This document shows, piece by piece, positions 37,758 to 47,027 of a stretch of 64,000 bases of DNA. Within the stretch, counting starts at the first letter, position 1; each line of letters begins with the position of its first letter. Under the pieces are notes generated by a model. It was not told where the DNA came from, searched no databases, and worked only from the letters and a program-made list of their open reading frames with translations. The stretch spans positions 85,652 through 149,651 of the forward strand of contig SVEZ01000007.1 of the NCBI GenBank assembly GCA_015057115.1. The letters run 5' to 3'. Source of the stretch: Lachnospiraceae bacterium (GTDB lineage: Bacteria; Bacillota; Clostridia; Lachnospirales; Lachnospiraceae). Made by a program: the position numbers and the translations under genes.

Positions 37758-38983
37758 TCACTCCATATTTTCTTCTATCAAATCCATAGAGCGGTCCCTT
37801 TCTTGTTTTTGTCCCTTTCCCTCGTACTCTTCGCCGGATATTGCCAAATGGTACATTACCCGCACCAGCTTCTTCGCTGCATGGGAGATTGCTACATTAT
37901 AATGCTTTCCAACCTCCAGCTTGTGACAAAGATACGCCGCAAAATCCGGATCCCATTTACACACATACTTTGTGGCGTTAAAAAGGGCGTAACGCAAATA
38001 CCTGGACCCTCTTTTTTCCATGTGCGCATAGGGAGAATCAATTTTACCGGACTGATAGGTGGACGGGGACAATCCTGCATATGCAAGGATTTTGTCCGGG
38101 GATTCAAACCGTCTAAAATCTCCGATTTCTGCAATAATCATAGCTCCCATACCATAATTAATACCCGGAATCGTTAAAATCGGAGAATTGATTTCATCCA
38201 TAATCTTCTGGATTTCTTTTTCAATCTCTTCTATTCCTTCATTCATCTTCAGAATCAGTTGCAGTGTATGTCGAAGTTCCATAGATTTGGCAGGCATATT
38301 GGTGCCGATAGAATTTCTCGCTGCCTCTCGAATAGCAATCGCCTTGTTTCTTCCATAATGACCATGGGATGCATCCGTCAGCAAGTTCGTCAACTTTGTC
38401 AAATGAGTCATTGCAATCATATCGGCACAGGGGTATTTAATCAGCAGCGCATACACAGAGGCAGTATGAACGCAGGACACCAGTTCCTCAAGTTCCGGAA
38501 ATAGAATCGTAATTAAACGAGATACAGAAGTCCTTAATTTCGCACGTTCTCGAACTAAATCGTACCTATATCTGGTCAGCGATTTCAACTCATCTGTCCG
38601 GATTAATGTATCCGAATAGGACTTCAAATCCACATCCGACATCATCATGCTGGCAATGGTCTGTGCATCAATACTATCTGTTTTGGTTCTTCGCAGGCTT
38701 AAGCTCTTCCTATAAAAGCTGGTGTGAAGCGGGTTGATTACGTAGGTTTTAAAATTTTTCTTCACTAAATAACTAAGCAGATTGTAGCTGTAATGCCCCG
38801 TTGCCTCAAGGCCAACCCGCACGTCTTCCGTCGAGGATGCCACAGACATTATGTTTTCGTACAGTTCATTAAATCCATATTTATTATTCTAATCGTAAAG
38901 GCGCTGAACAAAGCTTCCCCCTCGCTATTAGTAATATAACAGTCATGCTTGTCTTTTGCAACATCAATACCCACATAAATCAT
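37758..38983 (-). pseudogene. IS110-family transposase, disrupted by a frameshift
   Basis: The N-terminus MIYVGIDVAKDKHDCYITNS (RuvC-like DEDD domain) starts after GGGAGG. The frame breaks near 38888, where ACGATTAG/AAT lacks one base: the expected FTI-x-NNKYGFNELYENI continues in the next frame. The remaining 363 codons are intact, with RVGLEATGHYSYNLLSYLVK, TDSIDAQTIA and the C-terminal serine domain ILAYAGLSPSTYQSGKIDSP. IS110 enzymes use a bridge RNA to choose target and donor DNA. The single-base break suggests recent inactivation, or a sequencing error. Confidence 0.85.
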
Positions 38984-39015
38984 AGTAATACCTCCCACAT
39001 TTTTGATTTTATAAT

Positions 39016-39099
39016 GCAAAAAAGATGTCGCGTTCAGAACCTTCATTCAACCATCTATGTGGTAGGAGGAATTCACTAATACGTCGACATCTTTCTTGC
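39016..39099 (-). ncRNA. Candidate IS110 bridge RNA (seekRNA) segment
   Basis: In the non-coding end upstream of the IS110 transposase, two 15-nt arms (GCAAGAAAGATGTCG and CGACATCTTTTTTGC on the minus strand) pair with one mismatch around a 54-nt loop. In the IS110 group the bridge RNA is encoded at exactly this place. The loop contains further short pairings. The match is by position and fold only. Confidence 0.45.
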
Positions 39100-39391
39100 G
39101 TAAAGTAGGTTCATTATAACGGGTGAATACGTTATAAGTGTGAAGATTCTGTGATGCGCTTGTTATTTTTATGTCATTATTTGGTGAATTTCGATTATTC
39201 CCTTCTTGACAAATGTTCTTTTCTCTTTTACAATACAACTATCTTCAAAAATCTATCGGGAATCCATCTCCCATTTATCACGAATGAATATCCAATTGAG
39301 ATTATTGCAGGATAAAGGCTCATATTGTCTTTTTAGCATGCAGAAAGCTATACTTTAAATAGCTTTTCGTATATTATCTGCACCCGATTGA
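39100..39391. other. Non-coding stretch at the IS110 5' end and before the Rpn gene
   Basis: This AT-rich stretch probably holds the outer end of the IS110 copy. A hairpin AAAGCTAT/ATAGCTTT with a 7-nt loop lies at 39344-39366. IS110 elements have no long terminal inverted repeats, so the end cannot be placed by eye. No gene is supported. Confidence 0.4.
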
Positions 39392-40354
39392 TTGTTTAAA
39401 GAAATATTGAGAAGGCAGGTGTATTTTACGCAGGGAAAGGACATTGAAGAAAAACTTTTAGAAGACTACAATGATGTCTTCGCCGACATCATCAACGCTG
39501 TTGTTTTTGAGGGGAAGCAGCGTATTTCCGAGGACTCACTTACCAATGCTCAGGTTATCTCGCAATACAAGGCAGATAACAATACTATTCATGAGCAGGA
39601 ACGGGACGTCCTCAAAAACTGGACAGAACACAACGTGCTATTTTCGCTTTTCGGATTTGAAAACCAGACACAAATCGATCCACGAATGCCACTACGAATT
39701 ATTGGATACGACGGTGCATCCTACCGCACTCAGGTTCTTCATAAGCCCAAAGCGACTTCGTTCGCTCCGGTTGTAACCATCGTCTTGTATTTCGGAACCA
39801 AGGAGAAATGGCGCAACCCCAAATCGCTCAAAGATTGTCTCGAAATCCCGAAGGAATTGGACTCCTTTGTAAACGACTACGCAATACGCGTAGTTAACGT
39901 TGCCTGGCTGGAACCGGAAGAACTGAATCGGTTCCACAGCGATTTCCGCATCGTCGCCAACTTCTTTGTAAACAAACGTAAGAATCCGGACTATATCCCG
40001 GATGACCCGCAGGAAATCAAGCACGTGGACGAAGTATTAAAATTATTATCAATTATGTCCAAAGATAATAGATACAAAGAACTTATCTCTCTACCAGAAG
40101 GGGGTGTAAAAAATATGTGTGAAGTTGCTGAGCATTTAGATCGCATGGGATTTGAACGCGGAATGAAAGAAGGCATCGAAAAAGGCATTGAGAAAGGCAT
40201 CGAGAAAGGCATTGAAAAAGGCATCAAACAAACTCAACTCTCTACCGCTACCAGTCTATTGAAGCAGGGCATTTCCGAAGATGTTATTCTTAATACGGGC
40301 ATTCCTTCGGAAATTCTTTCTAAGGCTAAAGAACTTATTGCCGAAGAAAAATAA
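39392..40354 (+). CDS. Rpn-family PD-(D/E)XK nuclease/putative transposase, copy 1
   Basis: This 320-residue protein is of the Rpn/'PD-(D/E)XK nuclease family transposase' type common in Lachnospiraceae. It contains EDYNDVFADIINAVVFEGKQ, MPLRIIGYDGASYRTQ (a likely active-site Asp), APVVTIVLYFGTKEKW, and a run of four GIEK units near residue 262. Known members such as RpnA promote RecA-independent recombination in E. coli. The start is a TTG with no good ribosome site, and the second copy begins at a different codon, so the true 5' end is unsure. The next copy follows after 23 nt. Confidence 0.75.
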   Translation: MFKEILRRQVYFTQGKDIEEKLLEDYNDVFADIINAVVFEGKQRISEDSLTNAQVISQYKADNNTIHEQERDVLKNWTEHNVLFSLFGFENQTQIDPRMPLRIIGYDGASYRTQVLHKPKATSFAPVVTIVLYFGTKEKWRNPKSLKDCLEIPKELDSFVNDYAIRVVNVAWLEPEELNRFHSDFRIVANFFVNKRKNPDYIPDDPQEIKHVDEVLKLLSIMSKDNRYKELISLPEGGVKNMCEVAEHLDRMGFERGMKEGIEKGIEKGIEKGIEKGIKQTQLSTATSLLKQGISEDVILNTGIPSEILSKAKELIAEEK

Positions 40355-41345
40355 ACAGTTATCATTACATATCAACTATGAGAAGGCAGGTGTATTTTAC
40401 GCAGGGAAAGGACATTGAAGAAAAACTTTTAGAAGACTACAATGATGTCTTCGCCGACATCATCAACGCTGTTGTTTTTGAGGGGAAGCAGCGTATTTCC
40501 GAGGACTCACTTACCAATGCTCAGGTTATCTCGCAATACAAGGCAGATAACAATACTATTCATGAGCAGGAACGGGACGTCCTCAAAAACTGGACAGAAC
40601 ACAACGTGCTATTTTCGCTTTTCGGATTTGAAAACCAGACACAAATCGATCCACGAATGCCACTACGAATTATTGGATACGACGGTGCATCCTACCGCAC
40701 TCAGGTTCTTCATAAGCCCAAAGCGACTTCGTTCGCTCCGGTTGTAACCATCGTCTTGTATTTCGGAACCAAGGAGAAATGGCGCAACCCCAAATCGCTC
40801 AAAGATTGTCTCGAAATCCCGAAGGAATTGGACTCCTTTGTAAACGACTACGCAATACGCGTAGTTAACGTTGCCTGGCTGGAACCGGAAGAACTGAATC
40901 GGTTCCACAGCGATTTCCGCATCGTCGCCAACTTCTTTGTAAACAAACGTAAGAATCCGGACTATATCCCGGATGACCCGCAGGAAATCAAGCACGTGGA
41001 CGAAGTATTAAAATTATTATCAATTATGTCCAAAGATAATAGATACAAAGAACTTATCTCTCTACCAGAAGGGGGTGTAAAAAATATGTGTGAAGTTGCT
41101 GAGCATTTAGATCGCATGGGATTTGAACGCGGAATGAAAGAAGGTATTGAAAAAGGCATTGAAAAAGGCATCGAGAAAGGCATCGAGAAAGGCATTGAAA
41201 AAGGCGTCAAACAAACTCAACTCTCTACCGCTACCAGTCTATTGAAGCAGGGCATTTCCGAAGATGTTATTCTTAATACCGGCATTCCTTCGGAAATTCT
41301 ATCTAAGGCTAAAGAACTTATTGCCGAAGAAAAATAAACAGTTTA
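39408..41345 (+). repeat. Tandem duplication of the Rpn gene
   Basis: The block starting TGAGAAGGCAGG at 39408 recurs at 40379, 971 bp away, and both copies end with ATAAACAGTT. I see only a few base changes plus one extra 12-bp GIEK unit in the second copy. The spacer between units is about 17 bp. Confidence 0.9.
40378..41337 (+). CDS. Rpn-family PD-(D/E)XK nuclease/putative transposase, copy 2
   Basis: The 319-residue protein is almost identical to the gene just upstream. It starts at an ATG (MRRQVYFTQGKD) where copy 1 has TTG, has no clear ribosome site, and carries five GIEK units against four, with GVKQ instead of GIKQ after them. The repeat lies between the nuclease core and a C-terminal helix (STATSLLKQGISEDVILNTG). 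Near identity implies a recent duplication. A strong terminator follows, shared by both copies. Confidence 0.78.
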   Translation: MRRQVYFTQGKDIEEKLLEDYNDVFADIINAVVFEGKQRISEDSLTNAQVISQYKADNNTIHEQERDVLKNWTEHNVLFSLFGFENQTQIDPRMPLRIIGYDGASYRTQVLHKPKATSFAPVVTIVLYFGTKEKWRNPKSLKDCLEIPKELDSFVNDYAIRVVNVAWLEPEELNRFHSDFRIVANFFVNKRKNPDYIPDDPQEIKHVDEVLKLLSIMSKDNRYKELISLPEGGVKNMCEVAEHLDRMGFERGMKEGIEKGIEKGIEKGIEKGIEKGVKQTQLSTATSLLKQGISEDVILNTGIPSEILSKAKELIAEEK

Positions 41346-41354
41346 TGACATTTT

Positions 41355-41400
41355 AAAATTGTCGTTCAAAATTTACAAGGCATTTTGGACGACAATTTTT
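41355..41400 (+). terminator. Terminator after the tandem Rpn genes
   Basis: AAATTGTCGTTCAAAAT pairs with ATTTTGGACGACAATTT (one G-T pair) around a 9-nt loop and ends in TTTTT. Confidence 0.85.
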
Positions 41401-41511
41401 CTCGCCTCTCTTTTTGAATCTAAACGCCCACTTTCTCTGGCTTTCAGCATTTTCATTCCAGAATATGCATAGACATAAGAAGAAAAAATTTTCAACTTCC
41501 TCATTTATCTT

Positions 41512-41965
41512 ATAATGAAGGAGGAATGCTTACATGCGTACAAGCATAAGCAAGAAGTTACTGGCAGGCGCTTTGTCAGTAATGATGGTATTAAGCCTTG
41601 TAGCTCCGACAGGTGCTCAGGCTGCTAGCAAGTACAGCGTAACAGGTTATAAAACTGTTAAAGCTGGAAAGACTTACACCTACAAGATCAAAGGTGTTAA
41701 GAAATCCCAGTACGTAAAAGTTCAGAGAAACGTATCTGGTGAAACTGTAAAATATAATAAGAAAAAGCTTACCGCTAAAACAAAGGTTAACGGTACTGGA
41801 AAGAACCTTACCTTAAAGGTTAAGTTCTCTGAGAAGAACAAAAACTACACCGGTAAGTTTACTGTTAGAATTTACAATGCAAAATCTAACAAACTTGTTA
41901 AGAGAATTGTTAAATCTGTAAAGGTTAAGACTCAGAAGGCTGCAAAAGTAGCTGTAACAGGTGTA
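41512..41965 (+). repeat. Shared 5' cassette of the surface-protein family, copy 1
   Basis: This 454-bp block runs from ATAATGAAGGAGGAATGC through the signal peptide and basic module. It matches 59189-59642 (minus strand) at about 450 of 454 positions; the changes I see are AGAATT to AAGATC and one T to C near the end. Identity stops abruptly at both borders. The third copy begins identically at 63959 and leaves the window. Confidence 0.9.
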
Positions 41966-44900
41966 TCTCTCGACAACACCACACCAAAGGTTGAAGATAC
42001 TCTTACAGCAACCGTTGCACCTGCAAATGCAACAGGTGTTACCTATCAGTGGTTAGCAGACAATGCTGTAATCGCAGGTGCTACTTCCGCAACTTACACC
42101 GTTGCAGAAACAGACCTCGGAAAAGCATTATCTGTAACAGCTACAGATGATCAGGGTAACAGCGTAAAATCTGTTGAAACTGCTAAGGTTGAATCTAAGG
42201 CTGCTGCTGAAATCGCAGTAACTGCAAAGCAGACACACGCAAAGGTAATCGAGGTTACCTACACAACAGGAACACCAAGCGCTGATAACACCTACAAGGT
42301 AACCAAGGGTGCTCAGACAGTATCTGTAACACCAACTTCTACCAAAGAGAATGTAGTTACTCTTACCGCAAGCGCAAACCTTACTGACGGAGAATTTAAA
42401 GTAGAAGTTGCTACAACTGCAGGCAAGAAGGCAGAAGCTACCTTCACAGGAGCTAAGCCGGTTCTTACCGAAGTTAAGTTTACAAACAATAAGATTTCGG
42501 TTAGCGCAAACACTACAGAAGGTTTAAAGAAAGGTTATGCTCATGTTGAGTCAACTGACCAGTTTGGCGATCACATGAACTTAACCAGCCCAAGCTTTAC
42601 TGTATCCAAGGGAGATTACTCTTTCAAGGCAGATACAGGTATCCTTACTTTGGATGCAAGCAATACATCAGACAAAACCTATAAGCTTGGTGAAATGGTT
42701 GTTGTTTCCATTATGTATGACAACAATACCAAGGTTGTTCCGGCTACATTAACTGTTGCAACAGCAGCTATGGCCAAAACAATTACTTTTGGTGACCTCA
42801 CATCTGATGATGTAAAAGCATATCCTGTAGATAAAATTACTCAGACCAACTTGAATCGTGGTGTGTATTGGTTCCCGGTAACCGAGGCAAAAGATGATTC
42901 AGATATCGCGCTTGATGCAGAACGCTTAAACGACATGATCGAAGCTGGTACCGTCTTCGTAACCCCGAAGGATAGCAAGGGAACCATTATCTATGCTGAC
43001 AAATTCTCTGAGAAGAAAGTTGATGGAAAAACCGTTATTGCACTTGTTGTTAAGGGAGGAGATCAGCTTCTCGGATTAAACGCAACAGTTGACATGAGCC
43101 TTTCTGTATTCTCTGTAGGTGGAGCACAGGCTACTCTTCCGGTAAAGATTGCTCGTGACGCAGTGGTTAAGGATCTCGATATTGACATTCCGGAACTTTA
43201 CTGTGGTAAGACTTGCGAAATCAAACTTTCTGCAACTGATACAGATGGAAACAAGGTAGATCTTTATAGCGTAACAAAGAACAATTCCTTAGACGGAGCA
43301 TTGACACAGACGGGAGTAGGAAGTACCGTTCTTAACTTCTATGATCTTCCTGACAAGACAACTGTAGGAACTAAGTTAACACTTTCTACAGGTGCATTAA
43401 ATGCTGATTGGACACTTGTAAGAAATGCGGCGAAGAGAACAGTTTCATTAAAGATTACTCCAGCTGCAAATGATGACGGAGGATACTTAAATATCACCGG
43501 AACAACAGCTGCATATACAGCAATTACAAAGGCAAATATTAAGATCAATGCAACTAGAACTCTTGACGGTATCGCTGGATTTGGAGCTGCTATTAAGACA
43601 ACAGTTCTTGATACAAACGACATTGAACAGGATCTTGCAGGGAACACACTCTTAACAAGAAATGATGGATCTTTAGCTTCTGCAGCAGACAATGCTATTT
43701 TTGTTATGGATGATAGCAATTTGGCAAGCAAATCCGCTGTTGAAAACGTGAAGATCGAAAAGGGAGCTGACGGTACGGAAGTAGATGCACCAGCTACACC
43801 GGTTTATGTTTACAGCATTGAGATGGTAGGAACAACACTGACCGCAGGTAAATACGAAGGTAATGCATTTGACTTAAGCGTCAACGCAGCATCAAAGCCT
43901 GCAGCAGCTATTGTATCAGGAACTGCCAAGCTGAAGGTAAAAGCAGGAGCTGCTACCGGAAAATCCGATACAGTAAAGATTAAGCTTTACAAAATTAGCA
44001 AAACAACAGACTCAACAAATGATACAAGAATCGAACTTCTTGGAACCAAGAGTGTGACATTTAAGGTAGAAAATGAAAACACTGCAAACTATGTGCTGAA
44101 GTTGGATGCTGATGACAACGTACTTTTTGCAGGTACATGCAATACTTGGTATGGTGTAGATAGCATTCCATTCACACTTACAACAGCTGGTGGAGCAGCA
44201 GTTGCCCAGTCCAAACTTCAGAGTGTTAAAGTCGTTAACAAAAACAATGATGATGCAACATTTGATTATGAAGATGGAGCAATTGTTTGTACAAATCCTT
44301 CCAACAAACCAGCAGGAACAAAAATGACAGCAACTATTAATGTAACTATCGAATCTGACGGTGACGCAGTAGAAGTTTCTAAAGACTTTACTTATGTGAC
44401 TGATCAGCCGGTTGTATCTTACACCGGACTTTACAGTGATCCGTACTTTGCATATCCGGTTGCTGGAAACAAGGTAACATTTACACAACCGACTATTGGT
44501 GACGGACATAATGGTGTTTACATTGAATATCTTGACCAGTATTTTACAGATGCATCTGAAGAGGGCATGAATGTTGATGCTAAAATTTTAAATGTAAAAG
44601 ATGCGAGTGGAGCAAAAAAAGCCTGTGATGCAACGGCAGTTTACAGAAACGGTGTTGTGACAATTTACGCTGGTTCAAGCTTTACTTCTTTCGCAGACAA
44701 GGATACTTTCCAGGTTGTAGTAAATGGTGGTATTGGTCTTACTCTTTACTGTACAGTTAGTGGCGCTGTCGACTTAGGCGCTGCCCCGGTAACCAGCGAA
44801 GAACTGACTTATGAGAAAAAGAATGCGAACGCTTACATTGCAAACAACACGACAGAGTATGATCCGGTAGTTCCAAATGGTGGTAATGTTGCAGATTACG

Positions 44901-45445
44901 TTTGGACAGTAAGCGGTACAGCATCAATTAATTCCTCCACAGGTGCGCTTAAGGCGAATGCAGCAGGAACTTATGTTGTGACCGCTACCAAAAAGGTTGG
45001 TGGAAGCCAGTTGGTTGCAAGTGTAACATTCGTGGCACCTGTACCACATGTTGCCCTTGGACAGAGCCCGACAGCCGTGGCTGAGAGCCAGACTAACGCA
45101 GAGGCAACAGCAACAAAGGATGCGAACGCTGCATCGACAGCCGTAAATTTGCTTATTGTTGACCAGGAGGGCGTGCTTCTGACAGCAAATACAGACAAGA
45201 TTAAGGTAACAGGAAAAGAAGTAACAAACGCTACAGATAATACAGAGATTACTGCACTGGGTGCATTGACGTTTGCTCCAAATGACGCAGCAAGTGTGAG
45301 TGGTAAAGCAGAAATGACAGTGAAACCTTCAAATAGCTGGACAGTAGGCACACATTATTTCCGTGTGACAATTGAACCAGGAACTGAAAGTCATATCAGT
45401 AATACTCTCACGAATGTATTATTAACTGTGACTGTGGCAGATTAA
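41534..45445 (+). CDS. Large secreted surface-layer-like protein, paralogue 1
   Basis: This protein has 1303 residues. A signal peptide (positive start, hydrophobic core, cleavage after AQA at residue 30) leads to a very basic module of about 115 residues rich in Lys and Tyr (YKTVKAGKTYTYKIKGVKKS). Ig-like repeats follow, the first being VTGVSLDNTTPKVEDTLTAT, then a long Thr/Ala/Asp-rich body and a BIG2-like segment (SGTASINSSTGALKANAAGT). There is no LPXTG motif, SLH domain or membrane tail. I infer that the basic module binds the anionic wall polymer. It has a strong ribosome site, GAAGGAGGAATGC, and is flanked by terminators on both sides, so it is a single-gene unit. Confidence 0.85.
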   Translation: MRTSISKKLLAGALSVMMVLSLVAPTGAQAASKYSVTGYKTVKAGKTYTYKIKGVKKSQYVKVQRNVSGETVKYNKKKLTAKTKVNGTGKNLTLKVKFSEKNKNYTGKFTVRIYNAKSNKLVKRIVKSVKVKTQKAAKVAVTGVSLDNTTPKVEDTLTATVAPANATGVTYQWLADNAVIAGATSATYTVAETDLGKALSVTATDDQGNSVKSVETAKVESKAAAEIAVTAKQTHAKVIEVTYTTGTPSADNTYKVTKGAQTVSVTPTSTKENVVTLTASANLTDGEFKVEVATTAGKKAEATFTGAKPVLTEVKFTNNKISVSANTTEGLKKGYAHVESTDQFGDHMNLTSPSFTVSKGDYSFKADTGILTLDASNTSDKTYKLGEMVVVSIMYDNNTKVVPATLTVATAAMAKTITFGDLTSDDVKAYPVDKITQTNLNRGVYWFPVTEAKDDSDIALDAERLNDMIEAGTVFVTPKDSKGTIIYADKFSEKKVDGKTVIALVVKGGDQLLGLNATVDMSLSVFSVGGAQATLPVKIARDAVVKDLDIDIPELYCGKTCEIKLSATDTDGNKVDLYSVTKNNSLDGALTQTGVGSTVLNFYDLPDKTTVGTKLTLSTGALNADWTLVRNAAKRTVSLKITPAANDDGGYLNITGTTAAYTAITKANIKINATRTLDGIAGFGAAIKTTVLDTNDIEQDLAGNTLLTRNDGSLASAADNAIFVMDDSNLASKSAVENVKIEKGADGTEVDAPATPVYVYSIEMVGTTLTAGKYEGNAFDLSVNAASKPAAAIVSGTAKLKVKAGAATGKSDTVKIKLYKISKTTDSTNDTRIELLGTKSVTFKVENENTANYVLKLDADDNVLFAGTCNTWYGVDSIPFTLTTAGGAAVAQSKLQSVKVVNKNNDDATFDYEDGAIVCTNPSNKPAGTKMTATINVTIESDGDAVEVSKDFTYVTDQPVVSYTGLYSDPYFAYPVAGNKVTFTQPTIGDGHNGVYIEYLDQYFTDASEEGMNVDAKILNVKDASGAKKACDATAVYRNGVVTIYAGSSFTSFADKDTFQVVVNGGIGLTLYCTVSGAVDLGAAPVTSEELTYEKKNANAYIANNTTEYDPVVPNGGNVADYVWTVSGTASINSSTGALKANAAGTYVVTATKKVGGSQLVASVTFVAPVPHVALGQSPTAVAESQTNAEATATKDANAASTAVNLLIVDQEGVLLTANTDKIKVTGKEVTNATDNTEITALGALTFAPNDAASVSGKAEMTVKPSNSWTVGTHYFRVTIEPGTESHISNTLTNVLLTVTVAD

Positions 45446-45465
45446 GCAGTTGAAATCACAATTAT

Positions 45466-45502
45466 AAAAATCCTCTCTCCAATTTTGGAGAGGGGATTTT
45501 TC
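45466..45502 (+). terminator. Terminator of surface protein 1
   Basis: AAAAATCCTCTCTCC pairs with GGAGAGGGGATTTTT around a short loop and ends in a T-run. An overlapping pair, CCAATTTTGG/CCAAAATTGG, offers an alternative fold. Confidence 0.9.
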
Positions 45503-45551
45503 CAAAATTGGGACTCTTCGAAAATGCATTGAAATATCTGAGGAAAAGTAA

Positions 45552-46259
45552 ATGATGAAAAAAATCTTAATTATTCTATGTCTAATGCTGACGATAATTA
45601 TACCTGTTTATGTGACTGCAGCGTCAGGGCCGTCAGACAGTTATGATCCTAATCCAATGACCGGCTCCGGAGCATGGTCCTATATCAAGGTAACGCCCAC
45701 TAGCGGCGAAACAGACAGAACACATTACATTTTTTCCAACTATACTACAAATACCGAAGGACAGGTAGATCGTGTAAAAGGACTTTCTTACAATAAAAAG
45801 AATAATACCCTTACATTAAATAATTACAACCAGGAAGATGTAACCATCTCCGTCCACAACATGGGAACCGGTTTTAAAATCCAGTTAAAAAACAAAAAGA
45901 ACAAGCTTCGTAGCATCAAGGTTACCAATGATAACGGCTGGGACAGCGGTCTTAAGATTTCCGGAAACGGAAGCGTGACTATCGGTAACAAAACCGATCA
46001 CAACCATGTGCCGCTTGATGTAGCTGGAAAGTGTTCCTTAAAAGCAAAAAAAATAAAATTGGTTGCAGAAAAACCGGATGTAGGCTCCGGCTTAGGTCTG
46101 CGCTATACCCTGATGGTGAAGGATAATAAAGCAAAAAAACCCTTTTCCACCACTATGAAATATAGCAAAGCAGTTGAAATTAATACTTTTGAAATGGAAT
46201 CCGGCGGTGCGATCACGAGCAGTAAGGATACCATTACTTTTACGAAGAAGAAAAAGTAA
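45552..46259 (+). CDS. Small secreted protein of unknown function
   Basis: The 235-residue protein has a signal peptide (MMKKILIILCLMLTIIIPVY, cut near TAASGP) and a lysine- and asparagine-rich mature part. Repeated beta-strand-like units are seen, e.g. NNTLTLNNYNQEDVTISV and LKISGNGSVTIGNKTDH, suggesting a right-handed beta-helix or a similar solenoid. It ends in a KKKK tail with no anchor. It follows the surface-protein gene in the same direction behind a terminator. I do not recognise a family. Confidence 0.65.
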   Translation: MMKKILIILCLMLTIIIPVYVTAASGPSDSYDPNPMTGSGAWSYIKVTPTSGETDRTHYIFSNYTTNTEGQVDRVKGLSYNKKNNTLTLNNYNQEDVTISVHNMGTGFKIQLKNKKNKLRSIKVTNDNGWDSGLKISGNGSVTIGNKTDHNHVPLDVAGKCSLKAKKIKLVAEKPDVGSGLGLRYTLMVKDNKAKKPFSTTMKYSKAVEINTFEMESGGAITSSKDTITFTKKKK

Positions 46260-46335
46260 TCTGATCTCGTCAAGTAATCTGAAGCGGTTCAGGCTATTTG
46301 ACGGGAGCAGGTACTCTTTTAGCGGTTATCTCCAC

Positions 46336-46364
46336 TTGACAATATGGCATATATGCCATATAAT
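46336..46364 (+). promoter_or_regulatory. Promoter of the HigBA operon with a palindromic operator
   Basis: A perfect consensus promoter, TTGACA-17-TATAAT. The spacer and the first half of the -10 box are filled by the perfect 20-bp palindrome ATATGGCATATATGCCATAT (46342-46361), the expected binding site of the dimeric antitoxin. Confidence 0.85.
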
Positions 46365-46384
46365 AAAATCAAGGAGAAGCACTG

Positions 46385-46753
46385 ATGGATAAATTTGAAG
46401 TAATTGCTTATGAAAAAGAGAACGGCGAATCGCCTGTTGAAGATTTTATTAACAGCTTAGATATAAAGATGCGTGTTAAGGTTTACGGTTTGTTGACCAT
46501 ACTGCAAGAACGAGGGAACACGCTGCGAGAACCATATAGTAAGCATATTGATGATGGAATCTTTGAATTGAGATGTAAGGTTGGAAATAACATTACGAGG
46601 GTTCTTTATTTCTTTTATTATGAAAAAAAGATCATTCTTACAAACGGTTTTGTAAAGAAAACACAAAAGACTCCACAAAGTGAGATTGCGCTTGCAAAAG
46701 AACGCAGAGCTGATTTTATGGAAAGGATGGATGACAATGAAAACATTAGATAA
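46385..46753 (+). CDS. higB: RelE/HigB-family toxin
   Basis: The 122-residue protein resembles phage-derived Gp49/HigB toxins: SPVEDFINSLDIKMRVKVYG, then FELRCKVGNNITRVLYFFYY and KIILTNGFVKKTQKTPQSEI. These are ribosome-dependent mRNA nucleases of the RelE fold. The toxin gene comes first and overlaps the antitoxin gene by 17 nt, the order that defines HigBA. The ribosome site is AAGGAGAAGCAC. It appears intact. Confidence 0.85.
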   Translation: MDKFEVIAYEKENGESPVEDFINSLDIKMRVKVYGLLTILQERGNTLREPYSKHIDDGIFELRCKVGNNITRVLYFFYYEKKIILTNGFVKKTQKTPQSEIALAKERRADFMERMDDNENIR

Positions 46754-47027
46754 GATGCTCGCAGAGCAAATGAAAGATGAACAATTTCGTAAAGAGTATG
46801 AAGCCATTCAGCCGGAGTTGGATGTGATTCGTGCAATTGTAGATGCCAGAACATCGCAGAATTTAACTCAAAAAGAGCTTGCAGAAAGAACGGGAATTAA
46901 TCAGGCGGATATCAGCAAATTAGAGAACGGCACACGAAACCCTTCCGTAAATCTTCTAAAACGCCTGGCTGATGGTTTGGGAATGGCGCTTAAGATTGAA
47001 TTTGTGCCAAAGCAACCGGCGAAGTAG
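46737..47027 (+). CDS. higA: XRE-family antitoxin, HigA-like
   Basis: Starting at MKTLDKMLAEQMKDEQFRKE, 9 nt after AAAGGA, gives 96 residues. The helix-turn-helix reads NLTQKELAERTGINQADISK, then LENGTRNPSVNLLKRLADGL. The N-terminal helix probably blocks the toxin. It should bind the 20-bp palindrome in the promoter upstream and repress the operon. Confidence 0.87.
   Translation: MKTLDKMLAEQMKDEQFRKEYEAIQPELDVIRAIVDARTSQNLTQKELAERTGINQADISKLENGTRNPSVNLLKRLADGLGMALKIEFVPKQPAK

Noticed and set aside
40180..41215. Short tandem units in the Rpn genes as a CRISPR-like array
   Set aside because: The 12-bp units are adjacent, in frame, encode GIEK and have no spacers.
41511..41516. TATAAT before surface protein 1 as its -10 box
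   Set aside because: It lies so close to the Shine-Dalgarno site that the transcript would start inside it, and the -35 region is poor. The real promoter is probably elsewhere.
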